A stretch of DNA of 64,000 bases from Cyanobacteria bacterium FACHB-DQ100. GTDB taxonomy: Bacteria; Cyanobacteriota; Cyanobacteriia; Leptolyngbyales; Leptolyngbyaceae. Of the stretch, positions 35,710 through 43,567 are shown in pieces; the first letter of the stretch is position 1; every line of letters begins with the position of its first letter. Below the pieces are notes generated by a model. It was given only the letters and a program-made list of their open reading frames with translations, did not search any database and had not been told where the DNA came from. The DNA lies in assembly GCA_014695195.1 (NCBI GenBank), contig JACJNW010000016.1, positions 62,001 to 126,000 of the forward strand, read 5' to 3'. Made by a program: the position numbers and the translations under genes.

Positions 35710-35859
35710 ATGAAATTTATCTTCATTTCTTTGTTGACAGTTGGAGCAGTTGCAGGTTTCACGATCGCTGCTCCAACTTTAATTTCGGATTCGTCTAGAT
35801 TGCTTGCTTGCACACCGCCTTCTGATCCGCCCCGAAAAGAACCACCCGGATCTTACTAA
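35710..35859 (+). CDS. 49-aa secreted peptide
   Basis: ATG at 35710 to TAA at 35857-35859. It has a signal-peptide-like N-terminus (MKFIFISLLTVGAVAGFTIA) and a short tail ending LLACTPPSDPPRKEPPGSY, with one cysteine and five prolines in the last 16 residues. If the LLAC is a lipobox, the product would be a tiny lipoprotein. A hairpin follows directly after the stop, supporting a real transcription unit. No family recognised. Confidence 0.55.
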   Translation: MKFIFISLLTVGAVAGFTIAAPTLISDSSRLLACTPPSDPPRKEPPGSY

Positions 35860-35866
35860 AAGCTCG

Positions 35867-35904
35867 AAGCACGATCGTCGCGGGGCTGCTTTGCGATCGT
35901 GCTT
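35867..35904 (+). terminator. Hairpin terminator after the 49-aa peptide gene
   Basis: Perfect 11-bp stem AAGCACGATCG (35867-35877) and CGATCGTGCTT (35894-35904), 7 bp after the stop codon. The stem includes HIP1-like sequence. The downstream TTATCTC is only weakly T rich. Confidence 0.6.
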
Positions 35905-35938
35905 TATCTCGTCTAAATGCAGTGTAATAGGAAAGTTT

Positions 35939-36244
35939 ATGTCCTCAAATATTGAAGAACCAAGCATTGTCAATCGTCTACTCACGATCGCGCCGAAGTT
36001 GCTTGAAAATGCTCGTCTTACCTTGCTCCCACTTACAACAACAAATTTGTTGCTGATTCACTGCGAACAGGACGTAACAATTGATCCAATGCTGTATCTA
36101 GAGCTAATTCCGATCGCTCGTCTGGTTCAGGAGGAGTTCGGTATTAGTCAAATTTGTATTCACAATGCTCAACGACAGAGGATTTTTCACTGGAGCAGTG
36201 TGGAAATTATTGAAATGGCTAGGAAGTTCAATCTAAAGATTTAG
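35939..36244 (+). CDS. Protein of unknown function, about 101 aa
   Basis: A 101-aa soluble protein with alternating hydrophobic strands and helices (LLPLTTTNLLLIHCEQDVTI, then LYLELIPIARLVQEEFGI and ICIHNAQRQRIFHWSSVEII). I place the start at the ATG at 35939 behind TAGGAAAG. The frame is open further upstream, but that part crosses the hairpin terminator. No domain is recognised. It precedes a truncated acyltransferase remnant in the same frame, which may be coincidence. Confidence 0.55.
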   Translation: MSSNIEEPSIVNRLLTIAPKLLENARLTLLPLTTTNLLLIHCEQDVTIDPMLYLELIPIARLVQEEFGISQICIHNAQRQRIFHWSSVEIIEMARKFNLKI

Positions 36245-36268
36245 CGCTCTGAATCATCTTGTTTATTC

Positions 36269-36547
36269 AACGATCGTGCTTCATCCTATCTGATTGTTTT
36301 AATTAGTTCTGATGTTCTTTATCCTTCGATCGAACAAGAAGAGCTTGCCGCCTTAATTCCAAACGCAACGCCTACGACACTTCATTATCCGCATGGTCAT
36401 GACGCTTTTCTGATGGACATGGCGACATTAAACAATTTCGTTGTTCAGTTTCGTAGCTCTCTTCGGCAATCCCAGAGCGCAGTGCAATTAACGAACTCGC
36501 CACACAATTTATCAGTTGCTTCTACTGATGTGTCTATGGCTTGGTAA
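36269..36547 (+). pseudogene. C-terminal fragment of a homoserine O-acetyltransferase (MetX-like) gene
   Basis: About 85 codons encode LIVLISSDVLYPSIEQEELA, then an ATPTTLHYPHGHDAFLMD segment and a FVVQFRSSL end. SSD-x-LYP and the HGHDAFL catalytic-histidine motif are typical of the MetX alpha/beta-hydrolase family, which activates homoserine for methionine synthesis. The frame lacks any start, the nucleophile-serine region and the lid. The reading begins directly behind the stop of the preceding gene, so some 260 residues are missing. Confidence 0.6.
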
Positions 36548-36548
36548 T

Positions 36549-36986
36549 TTAGATGTAGTACATCGTAATCGGCTGCTGGAAATAATTGCGTTTGTCTAGA
36601 AGATCTTGCAAGCTGTTTTTCTCCAGCACATCATCTGCTGCTTTTCTCACGGTTTGCCAAATTTCAGAAATAGCCCTGACCGAAACAGACTCAGAATCAT
36701 CGTTCGCCTCAGATGAATCGCCCCCTTCCATACAGCTGACGATTTCAAGCAGCGTAATCTTCCACGGCGGTCGCGATAAAAGATACCCTCCTTTCTTTCC
36801 ACGCTCACTCGAAATTAACCCTCCTCGTCTCAGGGTTGCCAGTAATTGCTCTAGGTAGCGATCGGGAATATTCTGAGCAGCTGCGATCTGACGAATTTGG
36901 AGCGTCTCACCACTGTTGTAAATGGAAGCGAGTTCCAGCATCGCCATGAGTGCATATTTTGTTCGACCTGAAAGTTCTAGAAGCAT
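36549..36986 (-). CDS. Rrf2-family regulator 2
   Basis: A 145-aa Rrf2 protein paralogous to the gene at 24788. It has ELSGRTKYALMAMLELASIY, IPDRYLEQLLATLRRGGLIS and the wing SERGKKGGYLLSRP. The dimer helix follows (ITLLEIVSCMEGGDS). The IscR-type cluster loop has a single Cys instead of three, so a conventional Fe-S site is unlikely. The two end alike (DLLDKRNYFQQPITMYYI against DLLQQRDALQHSNPMYYI). I see no clear copy of the 26-bp operator in front of it. It may bind the same or a related site. Confidence 0.9.
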   Translation of the reverse strand: MLLELSGRTKYALMAMLELASIYNSGETLQIRQIAAAQNIPDRYLEQLLATLRRGGLISSERGKKGGYLLSRPPWKITLLEIVSCMEGGDSSEANDDSESVSVRAISEIWQTVRKAADDVLEKNSLQDLLDKRNYFQQPITMYYI

Positions 36987-37368
36987 GGCGGAGTTTCGGG
37001 AAAATGAGCAAGCCGTTTTAGAATTAGGGCAAACGTATTTTTCTATTTATCGATCGAGGTATGGACTTTTCTCAAAATATAGGGTCTTATTCATAACTTC
37101 AAATATTATTTGTTCTTAAAATCATCACCTTAATTTATTATGCACCTGAACGCCTCACTTCAACAAATCCGTTGTCTAGGTTGCTACATCAGATATTAAG
37201 AAACATTTTCGATAGAACGAGTACAAGAAACGAGATTCTCAGCAGTCGGGCGGCTTATAGGCTTTTAAAGAAATGATCTCAATTCTCCTAAAAGTCGATT
37301 GGATTATGTGGTTATTCCTGGAAGAAGTCAGTAACATAGAGGTAGATGTTTTCTCATTAGAATGACAA
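36987..37368. other. Intergenic region between Rrf2 regulator 2 and a zinc-ribbon peptide gene
   Basis: About 380 bp, A/T rich near the Rrf2 gene. It must hold two divergent promoters. No repeat or operator copy is convincing. The stretch from 37240 contains short A/T-flanked purine runs only. Confidence 0.45.
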
Positions 37369-37512
37369 ATGAGTGCTTGCCCCTGCTGCTCTAACAAACT
37401 ACTTCGCCATATTCGTAGAACAGGAGTGTACTGGTTTTGTCATACCTGTCGGCAAGAAATGCCTAATCTTCAAGCTACCAGTCAAGCAAGGGGCACAAAG
37501 CTCACTTCATAA
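37369..37512 (+). CDS. 47-aa zinc-ribbon peptide
   Basis: ATG at 37369 to TAA at 37510-37512. The peptide begins MSACPCCSNKLLRHIRRTGV and continues YWFCHTCRQEMPNL. CPxC (residues 4-7) and CxxC (24-27), separated by a basic, aromatic loop, form a classic zinc knuckle, followed by a short polar tail. This looks like a real small protein, possibly nucleic-acid or protein binding. It lies between Rrf2 regulator 2 and a hypothetical gene in the sulfur island. Confidence 0.65.
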   Translation: MSACPCCSNKLLRHIRRTGVYWFCHTCRQEMPNLQATSQARGTKLTS

Positions 37513-37646
37513 GCTCTACGAAGCAAATATTTTATGATTTGGTAAGATCATGACTTTCTTCATAACGTGAAGTTATGAAACTAACAAAAAAGAATGCTTG
37601 CTTTTATCGTTGTAAATTCTTAGGGTAAAAGCATATCAAATTGATT

Positions 37647-37949
37647 ATGCAAATGATGAACCCTAACATTGATACAAAAATCGATTGGCAACCGTTGCTC
37701 GATCGCCTTCAGTTCCAGGGTGAGAAGCACCTGCCTCAATATCCAGGAGATTTGAAAGCTGATCTACTGGCTCATGCAGGGCTGAACGATCACGCCAGAG
37801 GTGAAACTGCATATCAGTTAGCAGTAGAGATTGCGCGTCTCACGACCTGCTGCGACCCGGAGATTATTTATTGGTTTTCACGACTGGTTGACTTGATGAA
37901 GGTTCAGCCCTCTGAAGCAGAATGTCGAAAAGTCCTGCTTGTTGATTAA
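37647..37949 (+). CDS. Protein of unknown function, about 100 aa
   Basis: A 100-aa helical protein (from the ATG at 37647) containing IDWQPLLDRLQFQGEKHLPQ, then an AYQLAVEIARLTTCCDPEII segment with a CC pair, and a short C-terminal helix. No named domain is recognised. Candidate starts cluster within 5 codons (TTG 37641, ATG 37647, 37653 and 37656), so the exact start is open. It is monocistronic, 135 bp after the zinc-ribbon gene. Confidence 0.6.
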   Translation: MQMMNPNIDTKIDWQPLLDRLQFQGEKHLPQYPGDLKADLLAHAGLNDHARGETAYQLAVEIARLTTCCDPEIIYWFSRLVDLMKVQPSEAECRKVLLVD

Positions 37950-38241
37950 CTCATCGGTTCGCTTTTGTCTTTAAGGCATCAACGATCGAGTTGAACTTAA
38001 CTTAGTCTTGGCTATGGTGTGCATTTGCACGGTTGGAAACTAGAAGCTGTATTGCTCGTTGGAGTTTATCTAGCTCAGAGGATATGAATTTTAGGCTTTT
38101 TGTTTCTCACTAAAGTTTTGCATAGGTAGATTTTCTATTGTTAATCCCCTAAACGCGCTGTCTTAAATTCCGAAGAATCAAATTGGCGATTCTTAAATGT
38201 TTTACAAAAGGCGCGATCGTGCTAGTATCAGATTCTATAAA
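37950..38241. other. Intergenic region upstream of the Crp-type regulator
   Basis: About 290 bp with no coding frame. It ends in the operator at 38242. The sequence is A/T rich around 38090-38210. Confidence 0.45.
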
Positions 38242-38267
38242 TACGGTAAATCGGTCGAATTAATGTG
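38242..38267 (+). promoter_or_regulatory. 26-bp operator upstream of the Crp-type regulator
   Basis: Halves TACGGTAA and TTAATGTG around spacer ATCGGTCGAA. The left half and central TCGAA are perfect, while the right half is partly degraded. It ends 70 bp before the ATG at 38338. Confidence 0.7.
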
Positions 38268-38337
38268 TTTTTCAGATGATCTTTGTTGATCGCCTTATGT
38301 AGCTATCCTGCACTTCTGTTAGATCCGAGGCTTGCTC

Positions 38338-38931
38338 ATGCAGTCCATTCTTCCCTGTGTTGTTTCCCGATTGCCAGCCCAATCTGCAACGCGAACGTTT
38401 AAACGTCGATCAACAATTCCGCTTCAACAAATTGCGCTTTGGCGAATTGAATCGGGAGTGGTACGAACCCTCAGTTGGCTAGAAGATGGCTCAACCGTCA
38501 CATTGAGCTTATGTGGCGCAGGAGATGTAGTTGGGAAGTTTCTCTGTGCGATCGATCCCTATCAAATCGAGTGCCTAACTGATGTTGAGGTCACGCCACT
38601 TTCTCCGAATGAGTGGCATCCTGATCCTGCTTTTCTACTGGAGCGAGTACAGCAGGCTGAAGAGTTCATGTTGATTCGCAGCCATCGCCGAGTGGAGGAG
38701 ATGCTGTTAAAGCTACTCACTTGGCTATCGAAGAAGTTTGGGCGTGAAGTGCAGCATGGACACTTGATTGAACTGCGCCTGACGCATCAAGACTTAGCAG
38801 AAATGCTAGGAACCACTCGCGTGACGATTACCCGTGTCCTTAAGCAATTCGAGCAGCAAGGCATTGTTCAGCGACTGCCGAATCAGGTGACATTACTGCA
38901 ACCGGAAGCAATCTGGCACTACGAGATTTAA
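38338..38931 (+). CDS. Crp/Fnr-family regulator (CysR-like)
   Basis: A 197-aa Crp-family protein. The N-terminal half forms the cyclic-nucleotide-type beta roll (LWRIESGVVRTLSWLEDGST, LCGAGDVVGKFLCAIDPYQI), with no clear cyclic-nucleotide phosphate cassette. It is followed by the dimer helix and a helix-turn-helix (LTHQDLAEMLGTTRVTITRV, about 160-180). Cyanobacterial CysR, a Crp-type activator in the sulfate-transport region of Synechococcus, is the nearest functional analogue I know. A 26-bp operator in front suggests it is itself sulfur regulated. Its own binding site is expected to be a shorter Crp-type palindrome, not the 26-bp motif. Confidence 0.85.
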   Translation: MQSILPCVVSRLPAQSATRTFKRRSTIPLQQIALWRIESGVVRTLSWLEDGSTVTLSLCGAGDVVGKFLCAIDPYQIECLTDVEVTPLSPNEWHPDPAFLLERVQQAEEFMLIRSHRRVEEMLLKLLTWLSKKFGREVQHGHLIELRLTHQDLAEMLGTTRVTITRVLKQFEQQGIVQRLPNQVTLLQPEAIWHYEI

Positions 38932-38935
38932 GGCA

Positions 38936-39262
38936 CTAAGAATTAATCCGCTGAGATTGGGTAGCATTCGGGGCAGGTGGTTCTGGCGTGAAGATAGCGA
39001 CTGCGGTTGCAAAACTGAGCGCCAAGAGAAATAGAACCGCGATCGTTTCTAAATCTGACTTCAACAGCTTTAACCAAGATTGTTTCTGCCGCCGTCGAGC
39101 AGCGACAATAGTCGAGTAAGTATCAAGGCTAAAGTATATTAGTTGCAGATTTAAGTGCAGCTTGATCTGAGGATATTTTACAAGCTTTGGTTTGTGCTTT
39201 CCCAAAACAGTACGATAAAGCAGTACGACACAATTTAACCTAAGTAATTTAGCCCAAATCAA
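38936..39262 (-). CDS. Possible small single-span membrane protein
   Basis: The C-terminal part of this frame looks real: a basic RRRQKQSWLKLL, then SDLETIAVLFLLALSFATAV forming one membrane helix and a PEPPAPNATQ tail outside. The first 50 residues (up to about 39110) look non-coding, and there is no good in-frame ATG near the basic stretch. The true start is uncertain, perhaps a non-ATG codon, or the gene has lost its beginning. It converges on the Crp-type regulator. Confidence 0.35.
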   Translation of the reverse strand: MIWAKLLRLNCVVLLYRTVLGKHKPKLVKYPQIKLHLNLQLIYFSLDTYSTIVAARRRQKQSWLKLLKSDLETIAVLFLLALSFATAVAIFTPEPPAPNATQSQRINS

Positions 39263-39434
39263 ATATTTGGGCTTTTAAATTTTGTTGTCTGTACTTTCTA
39301 CTTTCAGCACTAATTGATTGATAAGCTGGCAGTAGAAAAGTCATCAGAAATTAAGAACTTATATTGTGATCTGGAGAAGGTTTGGATGCCATGATCCTAA
39401 GCGCTCATTTCTGATGACAATACTTTTTGCAGTT

Positions 39435-40817
39435 CTAAACAGGAACCTTAATTGTTGATCGCTGCTGCTCAACGATCGTTAAATGATGTTGATTGACAGG
39501 TCTTGGTAATTCAAGATGCTCTCGTAGTGTAGCTCCTTCATACTCCGTCCGGAACAATCCTCGTCGCTGCAATTCCGGGATGACTAGATCCACAAAGTCA
39601 TCTAGACCATTCGGTAAATAAGGAGGCATGATGTTAAAACCATCTGCGCCTTCATCAATAAACCACTCCTCAAGCTGGTCTGCAATTTGCGCTGCAGTGC
39701 CCACGATCGTCCAATGTCCCCGCGCTCCAGCAATCCGAAAATAAAGCTGTCGAATGGTTAGATTCTCTCGGTGAGCGAGTTCGATTAATAGCCTCTGACG
39801 GCTCTTTCCACCATTCGTTTCTGGAAGGTCTGGAAGCAAAGCATCAACCTCATAACCTGACAAATCAGCACCGATCATACTTGAAAGCAGTGCGATTCCC
39901 ACCTGCGGATGAATCAACTCTTGAAGCTGATTGTATTTATCTCTTGCTTCTTGCTCAGTTCTGCCAATGACTGGAAACACTCCCGGCATAATCTTGACGT
40001 GATCCGGCGATCGTCCATGCTGTACAACTCTTGCTTTGACATCTGCATAAAACGCTTGAGCATCTTGCAAAGTTTGTTGAGCCGTAAAAATAACTTCTGC
40101 GGTCTGTGCCGCAAGATTCTTACCATCTTTAGAAGAACCTGCCTGAATAATCACCGGGTAGCCCTGCGGAGGTCGCGCCACATTGAGCGGACCTTTCACC
40201 GAGAAATGCTCACCTTTATGATCTGGTATGTGCAACTTATCTGGATCAAAATACAGCCCAGAAGCTTTGTCGCGCAAAAAAGCATCATCTTCCCAACTGT
40301 CCCATAAGGCGGTGACAACCTTGAAGAACTCTAGTGCGCGATCGTAGCGTAATGAATGTTCCATATGTCGATCGCGATTAAAGTTCAGGGCTTCCGCTTC
40401 AGTTGAGGAGGTTACTAAATTCCATCCTGCGCGACCCTTACTCAGGTAATCGAGTGAAGCAAACTTACGCGCTATATGATACGGCTCATTAAAGGTCGTT
40501 GAAGCGGTTGCAGCAAGACCGATTCGCTCTGTAACCACAGACAAGGCAGATAGCAGTGTGAAGGGTTCAAAATAAGCCGTGAATTGTCCCAACCGGCTCG
40601 AAGCAGGTGTTCCTTGTCCTCGGTCAGCAACGGCAACCACATCCGCAAGAAATAGCATATCGAACTTACCGCGCTCTGCGGTTTGAGCAATCTGCGTATA
40701 GTGCTGAAAGTTAAGTCCACCGTCGGCTTGGGCATCAGGATGCCGCCATGCTGCCACATGATGCCCCGATCCTGGCAAGAATGCACCTAGTTTTAATTGC
40801 TTTTTGTTTCTATTCAT
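39435..40817 (-). CDS. NtaA/SnaA/DszA-family FMN-dependent monooxygenase
   Basis: A 460-aa luciferase-like (LLM class) flavin monooxygenase. It has the family opening KLGAFLPGSGHHVAAWRHPD, ERGKFDMLFLADV, the ASTTFNEPYHIARKFASLDY segment, SKGRAGWNLVTS and the FMN-contact PVIIQAGSSKDGKNLAA. Members oxidise nitrilotriacetate, dibenzothiophene sulfone or dimethyl sulfone with FMNH2 from a separate reductase. Next to ssu genes, an organosulfur substrate such as a sulfone is the best guess. A reductase partner could be SsuE at 50771. A degenerate 26-bp site and an AAACGG-CCGTTT inverted repeat lie upstream. Confidence 0.88.
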   Translation of the reverse strand: MNRNKKQLKLGAFLPGSGHHVAAWRHPDAQADGGLNFQHYTQIAQTAERGKFDMLFLADVVAVADRGQGTPASSRLGQFTAYFEPFTLLSALSVVTERIGLAATASTTFNEPYHIARKFASLDYLSKGRAGWNLVTSSTEAEALNFNRDRHMEHSLRYDRALEFFKVVTALWDSWEDDAFLRDKASGLYFDPDKLHIPDHKGEHFSVKGPLNVARPPQGYPVIIQAGSSKDGKNLAAQTAEVIFTAQQTLQDAQAFYADVKARVVQHGRSPDHVKIMPGVFPVIGRTEQEARDKYNQLQELIHPQVGIALLSSMIGADLSGYEVDALLPDLPETNGGKSRQRLLIELAHRENLTIRQLYFRIAGARGHWTIVGTAAQIADQLEEWFIDEGADGFNIMPPYLPNGLDDFVDLVIPELQRRGLFRTEYEGATLREHLELPRPVNQHHLTIVEQQRSTIKVPV

Positions 40818-40855
40818 AGCGGATGTCCTAGAGTTCTATATGCGTAGAAGAGTCA

Positions 40856-40878
40856 AAACGGTAATGTAGCTGCCGTTT
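40856..40878 (-). promoter_or_regulatory. Inverted repeat before the monooxygenase gene
   Basis: AAACGG and CCGTTT arms separated by 11 bases, 39 bp upstream of the monooxygenase ATG. The sequence contains ACGGTAA, the core of the sulfur-island half-site, but not the spacing or central TCG of the 26-bp motif. It may be a single half-site or an unrelated operator. Confidence 0.35.
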
Positions 40879-40964
40879 CTGTATTGCTGTATTGATTGGG
40901 CGATCGCGATTGTTACAGGGTTCACTTTGCGATTAATACGTTGATTGCGAGTGATGAAATAATT

Positions 40965-40990
40965 TACGATATGTCTATCGATTAAGTCAA
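40965..40990. promoter_or_regulatory. Degenerate 26-bp operator in a divergent promoter region
   Basis: The spacer GTCTATCGAT is close to those of the TPR-gene site (TTCTATCGAA) and the TauE-operon site (TCCTATCGGT). The left half TACGATAT is partly conserved and the right half TAAGTCAA is poor. It lies between the leftward monooxygenase and the rightward hydrolase and could serve either. Confidence 0.42.
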
Positions 40991-41138
40991 GATTAAACTT
41001 AAACGGAGAGATAGCAGCATTCCAGCAACATAAGATAGTTCTGATGAACCGAATTGAAGTGATCAAAGTAACAAAGATTTTTGAAATTGCTGTGATTGAA
41101 TGAGGAATCCTTTTCAGAAACAATCAGAAATTATTACA

Positions 41139-42005
41139 ATGCAACATTCTCAGGGGTTCTTCAAAAGCGTTGGAGGACTCAGACTTTACTATCAAAGTTG
41201 GCATCCAGTGCGTAACACTCGTGCAGTCCTAGTCCTACTTCACGGCTTAGGCAGCCACAGTGGTAGATTCAACAATATTGTTCAATACTTAGTTCCTGCT
41301 GGATATGCAATCTATGCACTAGACTTACGGGGTCATGGGCACTCATCAGGTCAGCGTGGTCACATCAATTCCTGGTCTGAATTTCGCACTGATCTAGATC
41401 TGTTCTTAAGACAGATTCAATCGACAACGAATCTTCCTTGCTTTGTGCTTGGACATAGTATAGGGGGAATGATTGCCCTGGAGTATGCCTTACACTTTCC
41501 GGCTGCTGTTCAAGGTGTGATTACGATCGCTCCTGCCTTTGGATTGAACGGCATTTCAGCGAAAAAGATTCTCCTGGGGCGCAGCTTATCGCGAATTTTA
41601 CCGCGCTTCACACTCAAGGTTGGCATTGATCTCGAAGCGATTTCCCGCGATCGCACCGTTCTCAATGCTTGTGCTCAAGATCCTCTGGTTCATTCTTGTG
41701 GCAGTGCCCGTTTGGGAACGGAGTTATTTGCGACGATCGCACGAGTTGAAGCTCAGGCTGCACACTTGCAAGTTCCGATCCTCATTCTGCATGGCGGAGA
41801 TGACCAGGTTGCTCATCCTGAAGGAAGTCGTGCATTCTTTGAACAGTTATCAGTCCTCGACAAAGAGCGACGGGAATATCCAGGAAGCCGTCATGCGCCT
41901 CACAATGACATTAACTATGAAGAACTCCTGATTGATTTGGAGCATTGGTTAAACTGTCGTACAGCAAAATCGATTACATCGTACTCTACACAAAACACAC
42001 GATGA
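41139..42005 (+). CDS. Monoacylglycerol-lipase-type alpha/beta hydrolase
   Basis: A 288-aa serine hydrolase of the lysophospholipase/monoglyceride lipase type. It shows the oxyanion HGLG motif (VLLHGLGSHSGRF), the family LRGHGHSSGQRGHI block, the nucleophile elbow GHSIGG (Ser about 95), and the late Asp and His in ILHGGDDQVAHPEG and GSRHAPHND. It splits acylglycerols or related esters in the cytosol. The ATG at 41139 is preferred, and an upstream ATG at 41100 adds 13 unconserved residues. It is alone on its strand. Confidence 0.9.
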   Translation: MQHSQGFFKSVGGLRLYYQSWHPVRNTRAVLVLLHGLGSHSGRFNNIVQYLVPAGYAIYALDLRGHGHSSGQRGHINSWSEFRTDLDLFLRQIQSTTNLPCFVLGHSIGGMIALEYALHFPAAVQGVITIAPAFGLNGISAKKILLGRSLSRILPRFTLKVGIDLEAISRDRTVLNACAQDPLVHSCGSARLGTELFATIARVEAQAAHLQVPILILHGGDDQVAHPEGSRAFFEQLSVLDKERREYPGSRHAPHNDINYEELLIDLEHWLNCRTAKSITSYSTQNTR

Positions 42006-42268
42006 GCTACAACACTGATTGTTGTAATTGCTGAAACACCCCAGGAACTCTTCTAGCCCATAGTCGCCAGAATGCCATTGAATGGCGTGAACATTAGAGC
42101 GATCCAGTATTCGGCTTGATCGTTTTAGTCACGCCACTCAATGATTCTTGTATTGGAGAACCTGAGGAAAGTTTTTCTGCATCACACAGATAATTAGATT
42201 TAAGCAATTTTGTAATCCACTTTACTTGCTCAGTCGAATTGCAGTGTGACATACTTGGTGAAATTAAA
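42006..42268. other. Intergenic region before the TPR gene
   Basis: About 260 bp. No coding frame or repeat is convincing. The sequence becomes A/T rich near the operator at 42269. GCTAGAAGAGTT-like purine stretches just past the hydrolase stop do not form a stable hairpin. Confidence 0.4.
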
Positions 42269-42294
42269 TACGGTAATTCTATCGAATTAACGTA
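42269..42294 (+). promoter_or_regulatory. 26-bp operator upstream of the TPR gene
   Basis: Halves TACGGTAA and TTAACGTA around spacer TTCTATCGAA, one of the best copies. It ends 16 bp before the ATG at 42311, a typical repressor position. Confidence 0.8.
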
Positions 42295-42310
42295 ATTTCT
42301 AGAATTGTTT

Positions 42311-43567
42311 ATGGTGATTGACACACAAGGGCTAACTGTTCGGACAGATGCGGAGGGCGCGATCGCTGCTCTCGACCGCTTCATCGACCAATCTCTGTAC
42401 TACGGCAATCAAGCTGAATCCGCAATTTTACAAGCGCTATCCCTCGATCCGACCTGTGCGATCGCGCAAGCGTATGCAGCCGCGTATTACCTTTCTCAAG
42501 AAACTGCGATCGCGCATCGCACTGCTATGGCTCATCTCAAAGTTGCACAACAGTATGCACCCATCGCAACTGAACGAGAGCAATGGTATATCAGCGCGAT
42601 CTCGGCTTGGGCGCGGGGGGACATATCTGAAGCCATTAATCTGCATGAAGCGATCGCGCTTCACTATCCCCAAGATTTGATCTCGGTTCAACAGGGACAA
42701 TATCACTACTTTTATCGGGGAGATGCGAGACGATTGCTGCAAATTGCTGAAAAAGTGCTGCCTATGAATTTAGACAGCCCGCATCTCCACTATTTATATG
42801 GAATGACTGCGTTTGGATTAGAGCAGTGTGGTGAGGTTGATCAGGCGATGAAAGTCGGATTACAGGCGATCGCATTGAATCGTGCTGATCCGTGGGCACA
42901 GCACGCGATCGCCCATGTGTTAGAAGAGCAGAACCGCCCCGCAGCAGGCATTGCTTGGATGGAGAAGCATTCGGATACTTGGGAGCAATGCAACTCAATG
43001 CTATACACCCATAATTGGTGGCACGTTGCACTGTACTACTTAGCGTTAGGCAATGTTGAAAAGGTGTTAGCGCTCTACGATCAACACATTTGGGGAAGAG
43101 CGAATTCGTTCTCATCAAAAGATCAAGTTGGAGCGATCGCAACCTTAATCAGATTAGAGTTGCAAGGTGTAGAAGTTGGGCAACGCTGGAACGCGATCGC
43201 TCCTTATCTTCATGCACGCTTGCACGAACACAGATTACCGTTTCAAGATTTGCATTATGTTTATGCACTAGGGCGTGCAGGATACACGGATTGGGTGAAT
43301 GATTTGCTGCACAGTTGGACAAGTCATGCACAACGAGTTACACCTGAATCACAGTCCATTTGGCTTCAGGTCGTTCTTCCTGTTGCAAAAGGGCTGATTG
43401 CCCATGCTCAAGGCAATTGGACAATCGCGATCGCGCAATTGCAGCCAAACTTACCAAAGCTACAAGCAGTCGGTGGAAGTCGAACTCAACGGAAATTGTT
43501 CGAGCAAATCTATCAACACGCAGTCTTGCAGCATGAATCTCAGTGGCAAGCCTTTAAAGCTGGCTAA
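42311..43567 (+). CDS. TPR-repeat protein of the TTC38-like type
   Basis: A 418-aa soluble helical-repeat protein. TPR-like pairs occupy most of its length: AESAILQALSLDPTCAIAQA, EAINLHEAIALHYPQDLIS, AMKVGLQAIALNRADPWAQH. The segment TWEQCNSMLYTHNWWHVALY with LALYDQHIWG is typical of the TTC38 family. No enzyme motif is seen. The biochemical role of such bacterial proteins is unknown to me. A strong operator places it in the sulfur regulon, and its 3' end overlaps the convergent PhnD-like gene by 14 bp. Confidence 0.82.
   Translation: MVIDTQGLTVRTDAEGAIAALDRFIDQSLYYGNQAESAILQALSLDPTCAIAQAYAAAYYLSQETAIAHRTAMAHLKVAQQYAPIATEREQWYISAISAWARGDISEAINLHEAIALHYPQDLISVQQGQYHYFYRGDARRLLQIAEKVLPMNLDSPHLHYLYGMTAFGLEQCGEVDQAMKVGLQAIALNRADPWAQHAIAHVLEEQNRPAAGIAWMEKHSDTWEQCNSMLYTHNWWHVALYYLALGNVEKVLALYDQHIWGRANSFSSKDQVGAIATLIRLELQGVEVGQRWNAIAPYLHARLHEHRLPFQDLHYVYALGRAGYTDWVNDLLHSWTSHAQRVTPESQSIWLQVVLPVAKGLIAHAQGNWTIAIAQLQPNLPKLQAVGGSRTQRKLFEQIYQHAVLQHESQWQAFKAG

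Noticed and set aside
38242-38931. Crp-type regulator as the binder of the 26-bp motif
   Set aside because: Crp-family sites are shorter (about 16 bp with a 6-8 base centre). CGGTAA-N10-TTACCG spans 22 bp with no TGTGA-like half, so an Rrf2 protein fits better. Not fully excluded.
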